Of a stretch of 64,000 nucleotides of DNA, positions 42,538-50,914 are shown piece after piece. Source of the DNA: an uncultured Eubacteriales bacterium. GTDB taxonomy: Bacteria; Bacillota; Clostridia; Christensenellales; Aristaeellaceae. The position numbers and the translations under genes are program-made. Each line of letters starts with the position of its first letter. Positions within the stretch are counted from its first letter, which is position 1. Location: positions 1 to 64,000 of the forward strand of contig CADBCY010000004.1 of the NCBI GenBank assembly GCA_902793325.1, written 5' to 3'. The notes beneath the pieces were generated by a model. The model searched no databases. It was not told the origin of the DNA and saw only the letters and a list, made by a program, of their open reading frames with translations.

Positions 42538-43047
42538 TCAGGGTTCAAAATCATGGATGGTCACGAACACCGGCACCGCACCCACGGCGGGCAGGAAGCG
42601 GCGAAAGAAGTCCCCGCCGTCCATGGCGAGGGTCATGGTGTTGTCGCAGGGATGGAAGGCCAGCGCGGGCACGCCGGGCAGGGCGTCGTCCACCAGCAGC
42701 GCCACGTCCCGGGCCGAGTCGAAGATCAGCCCCATGGGGCTGGCGGAGCCGGGGCGGGCGTGCAGCTTCTCCAGGAGCATCTCCTCCGGGGCGAAGCTGA
42801 GCCGGGAAAAGCCCGCCTGTTTCGAAATGTCCGCCGTGTGAAAGCGGGCCTCGGGCCGGGTGAGGCACAGGCAGCAGCGGCGGCGGTTCTTGGTGGTCAG
42901 GAAGATATTCTTCACCGTCAGCGCCCCCAGCCGCGCGTCCACGGCGGCGCAGTCCTCCATGGTGAACGCGGCCGCGTGGGACGCGGTGCGATAGGCGATG
43001 CCCAGGGCGTCCAGGAAGTCGAACACCGCGCGGGAGGGTTCGCTCAC
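42538..43047 (-). CDS. YbaK/ProX-type aminoacyl-tRNA deacylase
   Basis: This 169-residue protein matches the bacterial ProXp/YbaK editing fold: FDFLDALGIAYRTASHAAAFTMEDC, then LTVKNIFLTTKNRRRCCLCLTRPEARFHTADISKQAG, RLSFAPEEMLLEKLHARPGSASPMGL and VPALAFHPCDNTMTLAM. The KNIFL lysine and the GSASPMGL loop are the usual editing-site features. It should hydrolyse mischarged tRNA, probably Ala-tRNA(Pro). GTG 43047 overlaps the stop of the DnaI gene (GTGA), so it is co-translated as the third gene of the dnaD-dnaI operon. Confidence 0.88.
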   Translation of the reverse strand: MSEPSRAVFDFLDALGIAYRTASHAAAFTMEDCAAVDARLGALTVKNIFLTTKNRRRCCLCLTRPEARFHTADISKQAGFSRLSFAPEEMLLEKLHARPGSASPMGLIFDSARDVALLVDDALPGVPALAFHPCDNTMTLAMDGGDFFRRFLPAVGAVPVFVTIHDFEP

Positions 43048-44018
43048 AGCCGCCTCAGATCCTTTCCCTTCAACTGGGCGGCCTGGCACAGGTTGCGGTC
43101 CAGCAGCCGCGAGGAGACCCGCTCGCCGTAGCGCTCCTGCAGCGCCGCGGGGCTCAGGTTGGTGCAGATCACCGTGTGCCGCCGGGCCGCCGTGCGCTCG
43201 TTCAGCAGCGTGAACAGGTACTCCACCGTAATGTTGCGCATCATGGGCTCGGTGCCCAGGTCGTCGATGAGCAGCAGCGGGACCTTCAGCAGGTCGTCGA
43301 AGCTCTCCCCCTCGGCGCCGTCCCCGAAGTGCTGCCGGCGCATGGCCTCGAACAGCCGGAAGGCGGTGATGCGCACGGCGGAGAATCCCCGCGACGTGAC
43401 GCGCTCGTACACGCAGTTCAGCAGGAAGGTCTTGCCCAGCCCGCCCGCGCCGCTGAGCAGCAGGTTCGGGCTGCGCGTCTCCGGGAAGCCGTCGGCGTAG
43501 GCCTCGCACATCCGCCGGGCGGCCAGGAGCAGCGCGCGCTGGCCGTCCTCCTCGGGAATGCGGCTCTCGTCGAAGGCGGCGAAGTTCTCGCGGTCCGTGC
43601 CCGCCATGGTGCCGTCCTCGTAGAGCCGCGCCCGAAGCCGCGCCTCGAAGCAGTCGCAGAAGCGCGCGGGCGCCTCGCCCACGTAGCCGGTATCCCGGCA
43701 CCGGTCGCAGCGGTAGCGCAGCGCCAGCTCGTCCTCGGGCAGCCCCGCCTCCAGGAGCAGCGCGCGGATGCGGGCGTTGATCTCCCTGCCCCGGACCTTC
43801 ATGTGGTCGGCCACCGCCTGGCGCTCCTCCCGGGTCTGGCCGGAGAGTATGCTGCGCATGGCGGACAGCGCGAGGCCCGCGCTCTCCTCCCGCAGCGCCG
43901 CGATCTCCGGCCGCGCGGCGCAGGCCCGGGCGACGCGCGCCTGCTGGTCCTGCTCGTCCTGCGCGCGCTGCCGGGCGTACTCCTCCAGCAGTGCGCGAAT
44001 GTGTTCGGAACGGGTCAT
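43044..44018 (-). CDS. dnaI: Primosomal helicase loader (DnaI/DnaC family)
   Basis: This 324-residue AAA+ loader has a helical N-terminus (1-95) and a zinc-binding segment (YRCDRCRDTGYVGE ... FCDCFE; Cys-x2-Cys and Cys-x-Cys). The ATPase has Walker A LLSGAGGLGKTF, Walker B VPLLLIDDLGTE, a sensor region RRHTVICTNLSP, and an arginine finger in SSRLLDRN. It loads the replicative helicase at the origin or at stalled forks. ATG 44018 overlaps the dnaD stop (ATGA); RBS GGAGGTGACG. Confidence 0.92.
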   Translation of the reverse strand: MTRSEHIRALLEEYARQRAQDEQDQQARVARACAARPEIAALREESAGLALSAMRSILSGQTREERQAVADHMKVRGREINARIRALLLEAGLPEDELALRYRCDRCRDTGYVGEAPARFCDCFEARLRARLYEDGTMAGTDRENFAAFDESRIPEEDGQRALLLAARRMCEAYADGFPETRSPNLLLSGAGGLGKTFLLNCVYERVTSRGFSAVRITAFRLFEAMRRQHFGDGAEGESFDDLLKVPLLLIDDLGTEPMMRNITVEYLFTLLNERTAARRHTVICTNLSPAALQERYGERVSSRLLDRNLCQAAQLKGKDLRRL

Positions 44019-45481
44019 GCGCCGTCACCTCCGTCGCCGTATTCCTTCTCGAGGTCGATAAAGAAGCTGTCCTCGTCCTGCGCGCTGTAATCGCGCTGCG
44101 CGTAGTCGAGCGCGGGGTTGGCCTTCCCCCCGCCGGACGCCTTCCCCCCGCCGGACGCCTTCGCGGCGGCGACGTGGGCCTCGTGCCGTATGCGGGCGTC
44201 CTCCACGGTGCGCACGCCCTCCCCGGCCCACTCCGCGATCAGCCGGTCCATGTAGAGCAGCGGCCTGTGCATGCCGCGGGCGCAGTCGGCGGCGTAGTCG
44301 ATCACCGCGTCCGGCAGCTTCGCCCGCCATGCCTCCAGGTAGTCGAGGTCGTCCATCCGCGTCGCGCGCTCCAGGCCGCAGCGCTTCATCACCGCCCGCA
44401 TGCGCTCGCGGCGAAGACCCATGTCGCGGACGTAGGCCTCCGCGGCCTGCCGCGTGTACAGCCCCAGCTTCTGCCACTCCTCCAGCATCCACTCCAGGTC
44501 CTCGAAGCGCGTCTTGCGCTTGCGGTGGCACTGGACCGCCGCCAGCCGCACGGTATCCGCCTCGAAGCCCAGCTGCCGGAAGCGGGCGTACTTCGCCAGC
44601 TCGTCCGGGGTGGGCTGGGTCGCGCCGCCGTCCAGCTCCTTCAGCGCGGCGACGAGCTCCTCCCGCAGGTCGGCGTCGCCGCTGTGGCGGCTCTTCAGCA
44701 CGGCGTCCAGGTAGGCCACGGTGGGCGTGCGCGCCTTGGTGGTCTCGGCGCAGGCGTCCAGCACCGCTTCGGGGGTGAACCGCCACTCCTCCAGCCAGCG
44801 CCGCACGGCGGCCAGCTCGTCGTCGCTGGGCGGGCGCTTCATGCCGAGCCGGCTCACGACCCGGGCGGCGGTATCCCGCACGGCGTCGCTGTAGGACAGC
44901 TCGCGCTCCAGCGCGGCGCGGGTCTTTGCGCCGCGGTCCGCCCAGGCCAGCATCTTCCTGTCCAGCCGCTTGAACAGCGGGCCGGGCCGCGGGGACTTGC
45001 TGCGGGACTGCCCGATCTCATGCCTGACCGCCAGCAGCACCGCGTCCTGGGAGAAGCCCATGACGTTGATCCAGTCCACTGCCCGGGAGAACTCCGCCGG
45101 GTGCAGCAGGTTCTCCGGGAACAGGGCCTGCAGGTCGGCGTTGAAATCGCGGTACTCGTAGTAGGCGCGATCCATGCCGGACGCGCCGCCCTGCACCGGC
45201 AGCAGCTCGTAGGCCGGCGGCCGGTCGGACAGCCGCCGCGCCAGGCCCTGCTGCTCCCAGTAGGCCATGGCGTCCAGCACGGCGTCCTCGTCCATGCGCA
45301 GCGCGCTGGCCAGGTCCGCCAGGGCGGCGTCCAGCTCCGGGTGCAGCGCCAGCATGCGGGCGTAGAGGTACACCTTCAGGAACTGTTCCGGCGCGGCGGG
45401 CAGGAACTCCGTCAGAAACATGTTTTCAATGGGCGTCGAATCGTACATCGCCGCGCCCTTGGCAAAGCCGCAAAAAGCCAT
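44015..45481 (-). CDS. DnaD-domain replication initiation protein
   Basis: This 488-residue protein belongs to the DnaD/DnaB-like primosome family. The N-terminal region (1-95) has the winged-helix domain (PIENMFLTEFLPAAPEQFLKVYLYARM; LASALRMDEDAVLDAMAYWEQQGL). Two helical DnaD_2-type repeats follow (DELAAVRRWLEEWRFTPEAVLDACAETTKARTPTVAYLDAVL; RFEDLEWMLEEWQKLGLYTRQAAEAY). A linker with two ASGGGK repeats, coded by an 18-bp tandem duplication, precedes the acidic tail. It recruits the helicase-DnaI complex to DNA. ATG 45481 (AGAGGGAG); the first gene of the dnaD-dnaI-deacylase operon. Confidence 0.87.
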   Translation of the reverse strand: MAFCGFAKGAAMYDSTPIENMFLTEFLPAAPEQFLKVYLYARMLALHPELDAALADLASALRMDEDAVLDAMAYWEQQGLARRLSDRPPAYELLPVQGGASGMDRAYYEYRDFNADLQALFPENLLHPAEFSRAVDWINVMGFSQDAVLLAVRHEIGQSRSKSPRPGPLFKRLDRKMLAWADRGAKTRAALERELSYSDAVRDTAARVVSRLGMKRPPSDDELAAVRRWLEEWRFTPEAVLDACAETTKARTPTVAYLDAVLKSRHSGDADLREELVAALKELDGGATQPTPDELAKYARFRQLGFEADTVRLAAVQCHRKRKTRFEDLEWMLEEWQKLGLYTRQAAEAYVRDMGLRRERMRAVMKRCGLERATRMDDLDYLEAWRAKLPDAVIDYAADCARGMHRPLLYMDRLIAEWAGEGVRTVEDARIRHEAHVAAAKASGGGKASGGGKANPALDYAQRDYSAQDEDSFFIDLEKEYGDGGDGA

Positions 45482-45510
45482 AGCGCTCCCTCTTTCGTAG
45501 GAATGTCCCT

Positions 45511-45539
45511 ATCATATCATATTCGGGGAAAAAATACAA
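45511..45539 (-). promoter_or_regulatory. Promoter of the dnaD-dnaI operon
   Basis: On the minus strand TTGTAT (45534-45539), 17 bases, TATGAT (45511-45516), 30 bases before the start codon. Confidence 0.75.
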
Positions 45540-45650
45540 TCGCGGCGGCGCGCTTCGCCCCGGACTTTGCCGCGGAACGGGCGCGCCGGCGACCCCGGCG
45601 GCGAAAACGCACGCGCATGGGGCGAAACGTCGATGAAATCGTGACAATCC

Positions 45651-45679
45651 TTTACACCGGCGCGGTTTCGTGATATAAT
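45651..45679 (+). promoter_or_regulatory. Promoter of the secreted acidic protein gene
   Basis: TTTACA (45651-45656), 17 bases, TATAAT (45674-45679) with an extended TGA just before the -10. Confidence 0.85.
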
Positions 45680-45726
45680 CAGTGTGATTATGGAAGATTG
45701 TGCCCTCACAGGGGGGAGGTCTGTTT

Positions 45727-46914
45727 ATGAAGAAATGGTTTGCAATCCTCTTGGCGCTGTCCATGGTGGCGAGCCTGTTTGCGGCGGCGCTGGCCGAAGA
45801 CGTGACGATCGGGGATGCGCCGATCGAGGCGGCCGCGGCAGAGGATGAAGTCGCGGAGCTGCCCGACGTGACCGGGAGCTGGTACGGCCAGCTGCTGGGC
45901 ATGAAGGTGACCCTCGAGCTGAACGCGGGCGGCGGCTACACGCTGCTCGTCGAGGGCGTGGAGGGCACCCGCACCGGCGTCTGGACGCAGGACGCCTCCG
46001 GCGTGATCTGCGACAAGGCCCAGGATCGCGAGCTGCGGCTGGCCTATGAGGAGGAATCGCTATCGCTGAGCACGACCCTGGAGGGCGTGCCGGTGGCGCT
46101 GACCCGCGAGGAGCCGGAGGTCTACCGGCCCGCCGAGGAAAAGGGCGAGGACACCGCCCGCCAGCGCGATTTCAACGGCCGCTGGACCTGCGCCATGGTC
46201 GGCCTGCTCGGCATGTACGTGGATCCCGTCGCGGAGAGCGGCGTCAGCCCCGTGGACATGGTCATCGACGGCGATACCGTCTCCGTCTCCACCTCCGGCG
46301 ACGGCGAGTATTCCGACGCCGTCGGCACCTACAACGCCGGGATCATCACCGTCAACCTGGGCGGCGGCCAGGATACGACCTGCACGCTGCACGCCCTGAC
46401 GGACGGAAACCTGCGCATGGACGTGACCAGCGCGAGCGGCATCATCTCCTACTATATGGTGCCCGGGACCGAGCCGCCGCAGTCCGTCGAGGACGAGGAT
46501 GAGGACGAGGACGAAAACGAAGACGAGGTCGAGACCCCCGCGGCCCAGCCCGCAGAGGAGCCCGCGCCCGCCGAGGCGGCGCCGGAAACGCCCGCCGTCA
46601 GCTACGGCCCCGGCTACGATTTCGCCTACGTGGACCAGGAGGACAGCTACGCGCAGTACTACCTGTTCGACATGGACGAAGGCACGGTGGTGTACTTCTC
46701 CACCAGCAGCGCCGGCGTGATGGACGCCACGCTCACCGGCGACATGGAGAGCGGCATCACCATCGACTACTCCGGCGCGTTCCAGGAGTACTTCCGGCTG
46801 AAGACCCCCGGCGACACGAGCGCCGCGGTGATCGACGACGGCAACGGCTTTGAGACGGATTACGTCGCCGCGGACGTGGCGGAAGTCGAAGCCCTCATGA
46901 ACCAGACGCGCTGA
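45727..46914 (+). CDS. Secreted protein with repeated lipocalin-like domains, unknown
   Basis: This 395-residue exported protein starts at ATG 45727 (RBS GGGGGGAGGT). The signal peptide is MKKWFAILLALSMVASLFAAALA. Two similar beta-rich modules follow (VTGSWYGQLLGMKVTLELNAGGGYTL, about 48-140; FNGRWTCAMVGLLGMYVDPVAESG, about 145-250), each beginning with a GxW motif as in lipocalin or calycin-type domains. An acidic linker (EDEDEDEDENEDE) and a Pro/Ala-rich spacer lead to a C-terminal beta domain (YYLFDMDEGTVVYFSTSSAG). No enzyme motif. It is a single gene with its own promoter and terminator. Confidence 0.65.
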   Translation: MKKWFAILLALSMVASLFAAALAEDVTIGDAPIEAAAAEDEVAELPDVTGSWYGQLLGMKVTLELNAGGGYTLLVEGVEGTRTGVWTQDASGVICDKAQDRELRLAYEEESLSLSTTLEGVPVALTREEPEVYRPAEEKGEDTARQRDFNGRWTCAMVGLLGMYVDPVAESGVSPVDMVIDGDTVSVSTSGDGEYSDAVGTYNAGIITVNLGGGQDTTCTLHALTDGNLRMDVTSASGIISYYMVPGTEPPQSVEDEDEDEDENEDEVETPAAQPAEEPAPAEAAPETPAVSYGPGYDFAYVDQEDSYAQYYLFDMDEGTVVYFSTSSAGVMDATLTGDMESGITIDYSGAFQEYFRLKTPGDTSAAVIDDGNGFETDYVAADVAEVEALMNQTR

Positions 46915-46933
46915 GCATAATCTGTACCGTGCG

Positions 46934-46975
46934 AAGCGGCCCCCGGGAATCGCGGGATTTCCGGGGGCCGCTTTT
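46934..46975 (+). terminator. Terminator of the secreted protein gene
   Basis: Stem AAGCGGCCCCCGG with its complement, followed by TTTT. Confidence 0.85.
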
Positions 46976-47003
46976 GCAGCGTTCGGAATGTTGTTTTTTG
47001 ATT

Positions 47004-47022
47004 AGGTTAACTAAACTAACCT
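47004..47022. promoter_or_regulatory. Iron-box-like dyad upstream of feoAB
   Basis: AGGTTA-N7-TAACCT (47004-47022) directly abuts and overlaps the -35 of the feo promoter. The half-sites match those of DtxR/IdeR boxes (TTAGGTTA...TAACCTAA) but with wider spacing. Repression by an iron-bound DtxR-type regulator is likely; a MntR- or Fur-type site is the alternative. Confidence 0.6.
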
Positions 47023-47050
47023 TGTTTCATTCCCTTTGACCTGCTATAAT
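47022..47050 (+). promoter_or_regulatory. Promoter of feoAB
   Basis: TTGTTT (47022-47027), 17 bases, TATAAT (47045-47050) with extended TGC. Confidence 0.8.
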
Positions 47051-47098
47051 AAACGCAGTCAGAATCCGGCAATCGCCGAACGGAAAGAAGTGAGGACT

Positions 47099-49498
47099 GT
47101 GAAACTGAATGCACTGAAGCCGGGCCAGTCCGCCCGCATCGAACAGGTCGGCGGCGAGGGCGCGCTGCGGCAGCACTTTCTGGACATGGGCGTGATCCCC
47201 GGCGCGGAGGTCACGCTGATGAAGCTGGCCCCGATGGGCGACCCCATGGAGCTGCGCGTGCACGGGTACGAGCTGACGCTGCGGCTGGCGGACGCGGAGA
47301 AGATCGGCGTGACGCTGCTGGACCGGCCCGCAGAGGCCGAGGCCGAGGCCCGCGCGCGGCGGCACACGCCCCACCCCGGCCTGGGCGAGGAGGGCAAGTT
47401 CCACCCCAAGGGCAGCGGCGACCCGCTGCCGGAAGGCACGCTGCTCAGCTTCGCGCTGGTGGGCAACCAGAACAGCGGCAAGACCACGCTGTTCAACCAG
47501 CTGACCGGCGCCAACCAGCACGTGGGCAACTTCCCCGGCGTGACGGTGGACCGCAAGGACGGCGCCATCCGCGGCCACGCCGACACGCGCATCACCGACC
47601 TGCCGGGCATCTACTCCATGTCGCCCTACTCCAGCGAGGAGCTGGTCTCCCGCGACTTCGTGCTGAACGAGCGCCCGAAGGCCATCATCAACATCGTGGA
47701 CGCCACGAACATCGAGCGCAACCTGTACCTGACGATGCAGCTTCTGGAGATGGACGTGCCGATGGTGGTGGCGCTGAACATGATGGACGAGCTGACCGGC
47801 AACGGCGGCACCGTGGACGTGAACGCCATGGAGGCCATGCTGGGCGTGCCGGTGGTGCCCATCTCGGCGGCGAAGAACGAGGGCGTGGACGAGCTGGTGC
47901 GCCACGCCGTGCACATCGCGAAGTACCGCGAAAAGCCGCAGCGGCAGGACTTCTGCGAACCCACGGACGACGCCGCGCTGAAGGTGTACACGGCCGAGCG
48001 CCCGGACGAGCCCCGGCCCGACGGCGACCGCGGCGCCGTACACCGGGCCATCCACGCGGTGTGCCACCTGATCGAGGACCACGCGGCGCGCGCCGGGCTG
48101 CCGCTGCGCTTCGCCGCCAGCAAGCTGATCGAGGGCGACGCGCTGATCGCCGGGCAACTGGACCTGGACGACAACGAGCAGGAGCTGCTGGAGCACATCG
48201 AGCTGCAAATGGAGAAGGAGCGCGGGCTGGACCGCAGCGCGGCCATGGCGGACATGCGCTTCGACTTCATCCGCCGGGTGTGCGACGCCTGCGTCATCAA
48301 GCCGCGCGTGAGCCGCGAACATCTGCGCAGCCAGCGCATCGACGCGGTGCTCACGGGCAAGTACACCGCCATCCCCGTGTTCGCGGGCATCATGGCGCTG
48401 GTGTTCTTCCTGACCTTCTTCCTGGTCGGCCCCTTCCTGCAGGACATCCTGGCGGGCGGCATCGACGGGCTGAAGGGCCTGGCCGACCGGGGCATGGAGG
48501 CCGCGAACGTCAACCCCGCCATCCGCAGCCTGGTGCTGGACGGCCTGTTCGAGGGCGTAGGCACGGTGGTCAGCTTCCTGCCCATCATCGTGACGCTGTT
48601 CTTCTTCCTCTCGATGCTCGAGGACAGCGGCTACATCGCCCGCGTGGCCTTCGTGATGGACAAGCTGCTGCGGCGCATCGGCCTGTCCGGGCGGAGCATC
48701 GTGCCGATGCTCATCGGCTTCGGCTGCACGGTCCCCGCGGTGATGTCCACCCGCACGCTGCCCAGCGAACGCGACCGCCGCATGACCATACTGCTCACGC
48801 CCTTCATGAGCTGCACCGCGAAGCTGCCCATCTACGGCTTCTTCGTCAGCGCGTTCTTCCCGCGGCACAGTTGGCTCATCATCACGGGGCTGTACCTGCT
48901 GGGCATCCTGGCGGGCATCCTGGCGGCGTTCCTGTTCAAGGGCACGCTGTTCCGCGGCGAGGCGGTGCCCTTCGTGATGGAGCTGCCCAACTACCGCCTG
49001 CCCAGCCCGCGGAACGTGGGCCAGCTGCTGTGGGACAAGTCCAAGGACTTCCTGCACCGCGCCTTCTCGGTGATCCTCATCGCCACCATCATCGTGTGGT
49101 TCCTGAAGAGCTTCGACTTCCGCTTCAACCTGGTGGCGGACGCCCACGAAAGCATGCTCGCGGCCGTCTCCGGGCTGCTGGTGCCCGTCATGAAACCCGT
49201 GGGCCTGGGCGACTGGCGCATCGTGACCTCGCTGGTGTCGGGCTTCATGGCCAAGGAGAGCGTGGTCAGCGTGATGGAGATGCTGTTCTCGAACGGCGTC
49301 TCCGCCATCGGCGCGCTGTCCGCGGCCGCCATGCTGGTGTTCAGCCTGCTCTACACCCCCTGCGTGGCGGCCATCGCGGCCATCCGCCGGGAGCTGGGCC
49401 GCAGGTGGGCGCTGGGCGTGGTGCTGTGGCAGTGCGGCGTGGCCTGGGCGGCGGCGCTGATCGTGCGGCTGATCGGGCTGGCGCTGGGCCTGGGCTGA
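47099..49498 (+). CDS. feoB: FeoA-FeoB fusion ferrous iron transporter
   Basis: This fusion has about 799 residues. Residues 1-80 are a FeoA SH3-like domain (LNALKPGQSARIEQVGGEGALRQHFLDMGVIPGAEVTLM). After a linker comes the FeoB G domain (G1 GNQNSGKTT, G3 DLPGIYS, G4 NMMD), the helical GDI domain, and a membrane part with two Gate motifs (LFEGVGTVVSFLPIIVTLFFFLSMLEDSGYIARV; FGCTVPAVMSTRTLPS). It imports Fe(II) under anoxic conditions. GTG 47099 is the likeliest start; GTG 47090 is possible. A small Cys-rich partner gene follows after 12 bases, and an iron-box-like dyad covers the promoter. Confidence 0.93.
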   Translation: MKLNALKPGQSARIEQVGGEGALRQHFLDMGVIPGAEVTLMKLAPMGDPMELRVHGYELTLRLADAEKIGVTLLDRPAEAEAEARARRHTPHPGLGEEGKFHPKGSGDPLPEGTLLSFALVGNQNSGKTTLFNQLTGANQHVGNFPGVTVDRKDGAIRGHADTRITDLPGIYSMSPYSSEELVSRDFVLNERPKAIINIVDATNIERNLYLTMQLLEMDVPMVVALNMMDELTGNGGTVDVNAMEAMLGVPVVPISAAKNEGVDELVRHAVHIAKYREKPQRQDFCEPTDDAALKVYTAERPDEPRPDGDRGAVHRAIHAVCHLIEDHAARAGLPLRFAASKLIEGDALIAGQLDLDDNEQELLEHIELQMEKERGLDRSAAMADMRFDFIRRVCDACVIKPRVSREHLRSQRIDAVLTGKYTAIPVFAGIMALVFFLTFFLVGPFLQDILAGGIDGLKGLADRGMEAANVNPAIRSLVLDGLFEGVGTVVSFLPIIVTLFFFLSMLEDSGYIARVAFVMDKLLRRIGLSGRSIVPMLIGFGCTVPAVMSTRTLPSERDRRMTILLTPFMSCTAKLPIYGFFVSAFFPRHSWLIITGLYLLGILAGILAAFLFKGTLFRGEAVPFVMELPNYRLPSPRNVGQLLWDKSKDFLHRAFSVILIATIIVWFLKSFDFRFNLVADAHESMLAAVSGLLVPVMKPVGLGDWRIVTSLVSGFMAKESVVSVMEMLFSNGVSAIGALSAAAMLVFSLLYTPCVAAIAAIRRELGRRWALGVVLWQCGVAWAAALIVRLIGLALGLG

Positions 49499-49510
49499 GG
49501 AGGGAACGAC

Positions 49511-49669
49511 ATGAACGCATGGGATATCCTGATCCTGCTCGCGGTGGCGGGGCTGGCGGGCTTCGCCACGCGGCGGGCGCGCCGGCGGAAGGCCTCCGGC
49601 TGCGGCGGATGCTGCGGCTGCGACGGCTGCCGGAACTGCGACGGCTGCGCGGGCCGACGCGCGGACTGA
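49511..49669 (+). CDS. FeoB-associated Cys-rich membrane protein
   Basis: This 52-residue protein has one membrane segment (WDILILLAVAGLAGFAT), a basic stretch (RRARRRK) and a Cys-rich tail (CGGCCGCDGCRNCDGC, seven Cys). This is the FeoB-associated Cys-rich family often encoded just after feoB in Clostridia; a role in iron handling or FeoB stability is inferred, not proven. ATG 49511 (GAGGAGGGAACGAC before it) lies 12 bases after feoB. Confidence 0.9.
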   Translation: MNAWDILILLAVAGLAGFATRRARRRKASGCGGCCGCDGCRNCDGCAGRRAD

Positions 49670-49706
49670 ACCGCGCCGCGCCCTGCGAATCAAAGACACC
49701 GACGAC

Positions 49707-49762
49707 AACCCCCGTTTCGCCCGGACGACGCCATGCGCGTCTCCGGCGCGAGCGGGGGTTTT
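49707..49762 (+). terminator. Terminator of the feo operon
   Basis: An imperfect long stem (AACCCCCG outer arm with CGGGGGTT, inner arm GGACGAC/GTCTCC-type) followed by TTTT. Confidence 0.7.
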
Positions 49763-49852
49763 CCATGCGAATGCGCATCCGGCGGGCCTCCCCGCCGCCG
49801 CCGGCTCCGGCCAGGCGCGCGAGGCGCCGCGGATCGCCCCGCATAATGTAAA

Positions 49853-49876
49853 TACAGTGTTAAATTCTGCCGGAAA
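49853..49876 (+). promoter_or_regulatory. Shared upstream element, copy 1 (ABC importer)
   Basis: The string ACAGTG-TTAAATTCTGCCGGAAA (read in two parts around the hyphen) recurs as ACAGCGCGTTAATCCC-GCCGGAAA before the second methyltransferase gene. In both, CCGGAAA begins exactly 46 bases before the -10, suggesting a common regulator site. Confidence 0.55.
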
Positions 49877-49891
49877 AACCCCCGGGGAGGC

Positions 49892-49921
49892 TTCCGCGCG
49901 GCTTCGGAACGCCCCTATAAT
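49892..49921 (+). promoter_or_regulatory. Promoter of the peptide/nickel-type importer operon
   Basis: TTCCGC (49892-49897), 18 bases, TATAAT (49916-49921). The -35 is weak, consistent with dependence on an activator or on tight control. Confidence 0.6.
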
Positions 49922-49972
49922 GGTTCTGGAAAACCCTGCGGGCGCGCAGGCGCGGGAAGGAGGCGGACCGGG

Positions 49973-50914
49973 ATGGCGAAATACGCGCTGCGGCGGCTGG
50001 TGCAACTGATCCCGATCGTGATCGGCATCACCTTCCTGTCCTTTGCGATGATGCGGCTGGCGGGCGGCGACGCCGTCACGGAAATGTACGCGGGCAAGGG
50101 CGCGGTCTCCCAGGAGATCATCGACCTGAAGCGCGCCGAGCTGGGCCTCGACAAGCCCTTCGTAACGCAATACTTCGTCTGGCTCTCCGGCATGCTGCGC
50201 GGCGACATGGGCGTGAGCTACGTGTCCGGCCGGGACGTGTTCAAAACCTTCCTCTCCAAGCTGCCCGCGACGCTGCTGCTGACGGCGCTGTCGATCCTGC
50301 TGACCGTGCTGCTGTCCATCCCGCTGGGCGTGCTGGCGGCGGTGCGGCACGACAGGCTCACCGACTACTGCCTGCGCTTTCTGAGCTTCATCGGCAACTC
50401 GCTGCCGAACTTCTTCGTGGCGCTGCTGCTGATGCAGCTATTGGCCATCAAGCTGAACTGGCTGCCGGTCATCTCCAGCGGCACGACGCTGAAGAGCGCC
50501 ATGATGCCCACGCTGACGCTGGCGATCTCCATGTCCGCCAAGTACATGCGGCAGGTGCGCGCCACCGTCTTGGAGGAGCTGAACAAGGACTACGTGGTCG
50601 GCGCGCAGGCGCGGGGCGTGCGGGGCCGGGTGATCCTGTGGAAGAGCGTGCTGAAGGCGTCCATGCTGACCATCGTCACGCTGCTGGCGCTGTCCATCGG
50701 CAGCCTGCTGGGCGGCACGGCCATCATCGAATCCATCTTCATGTGGGACGGCGTGGGCAAGCTGGCCGTGGACGCCATCACCATGCGCGACTACCCGCTG
50801 ATCCAGGCCTACGTGGTGTGGATGGCGATTATTTACGTGCTGGTCAACCTGGTCACCGACCTGCTGTACCACGCGCTCGACCCGCGCATCCGACTGGGGG
50901 TGACCGCCGAATGA
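49973..50914 (+). CDS. Peptide/nickel-type ABC permease (DppB/NikB family)
   Basis: This 313-residue inner-membrane permease has six transmembrane segments. The DppB-family N-terminus is YALRRLVQLIPIVIGITFLSFAMMRLAGGD; the cytoplasmic coupling loop lies in VRATVLEELNKDYVVGAQARGV (EAA-type motif), and the end is DLLYHALDPRIRLG. It imports peptides, nickel, or a metallophore complex with the DppC, ATPase and binding-protein genes that follow. RBS GGAGGCGG, ATG 49973; its stop overlaps the next start. Confidence 0.92.
   Translation: MAKYALRRLVQLIPIVIGITFLSFAMMRLAGGDAVTEMYAGKGAVSQEIIDLKRAELGLDKPFVTQYFVWLSGMLRGDMGVSYVSGRDVFKTFLSKLPATLLLTALSILLTVLLSIPLGVLAAVRHDRLTDYCLRFLSFIGNSLPNFFVALLLMQLLAIKLNWLPVISSGTTLKSAMMPTLTLAISMSAKYMRQVRATVLEELNKDYVVGAQARGVRGRVILWKSVLKASMLTIVTLLALSIGSLLGGTAIIESIFMWDGVGKLAVDAITMRDYPLIQAYVVWMAIIYVLVNLVTDLLYHALDPRIRLGVTAE

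Larger units (their letters stand above)
49670..49972. other. Intergenic region with terminator and regulated promoter
   Basis: This 303-base gene-free stretch contains an imperfect terminator hairpin for the feo operon (49707-49762), a conserved upstream element (49853-49876) and the promoter for the ABC importer (49892-49921). No additional coding frame with a ribosome-binding site was found. Confidence 0.7.

Noticed and set aside
47027..50350. A 1107-codon minus-strand frame opposite feoB
   Set aside because: The composition is typical of the complement of a G+C-rich membrane-protein gene; no start signals.
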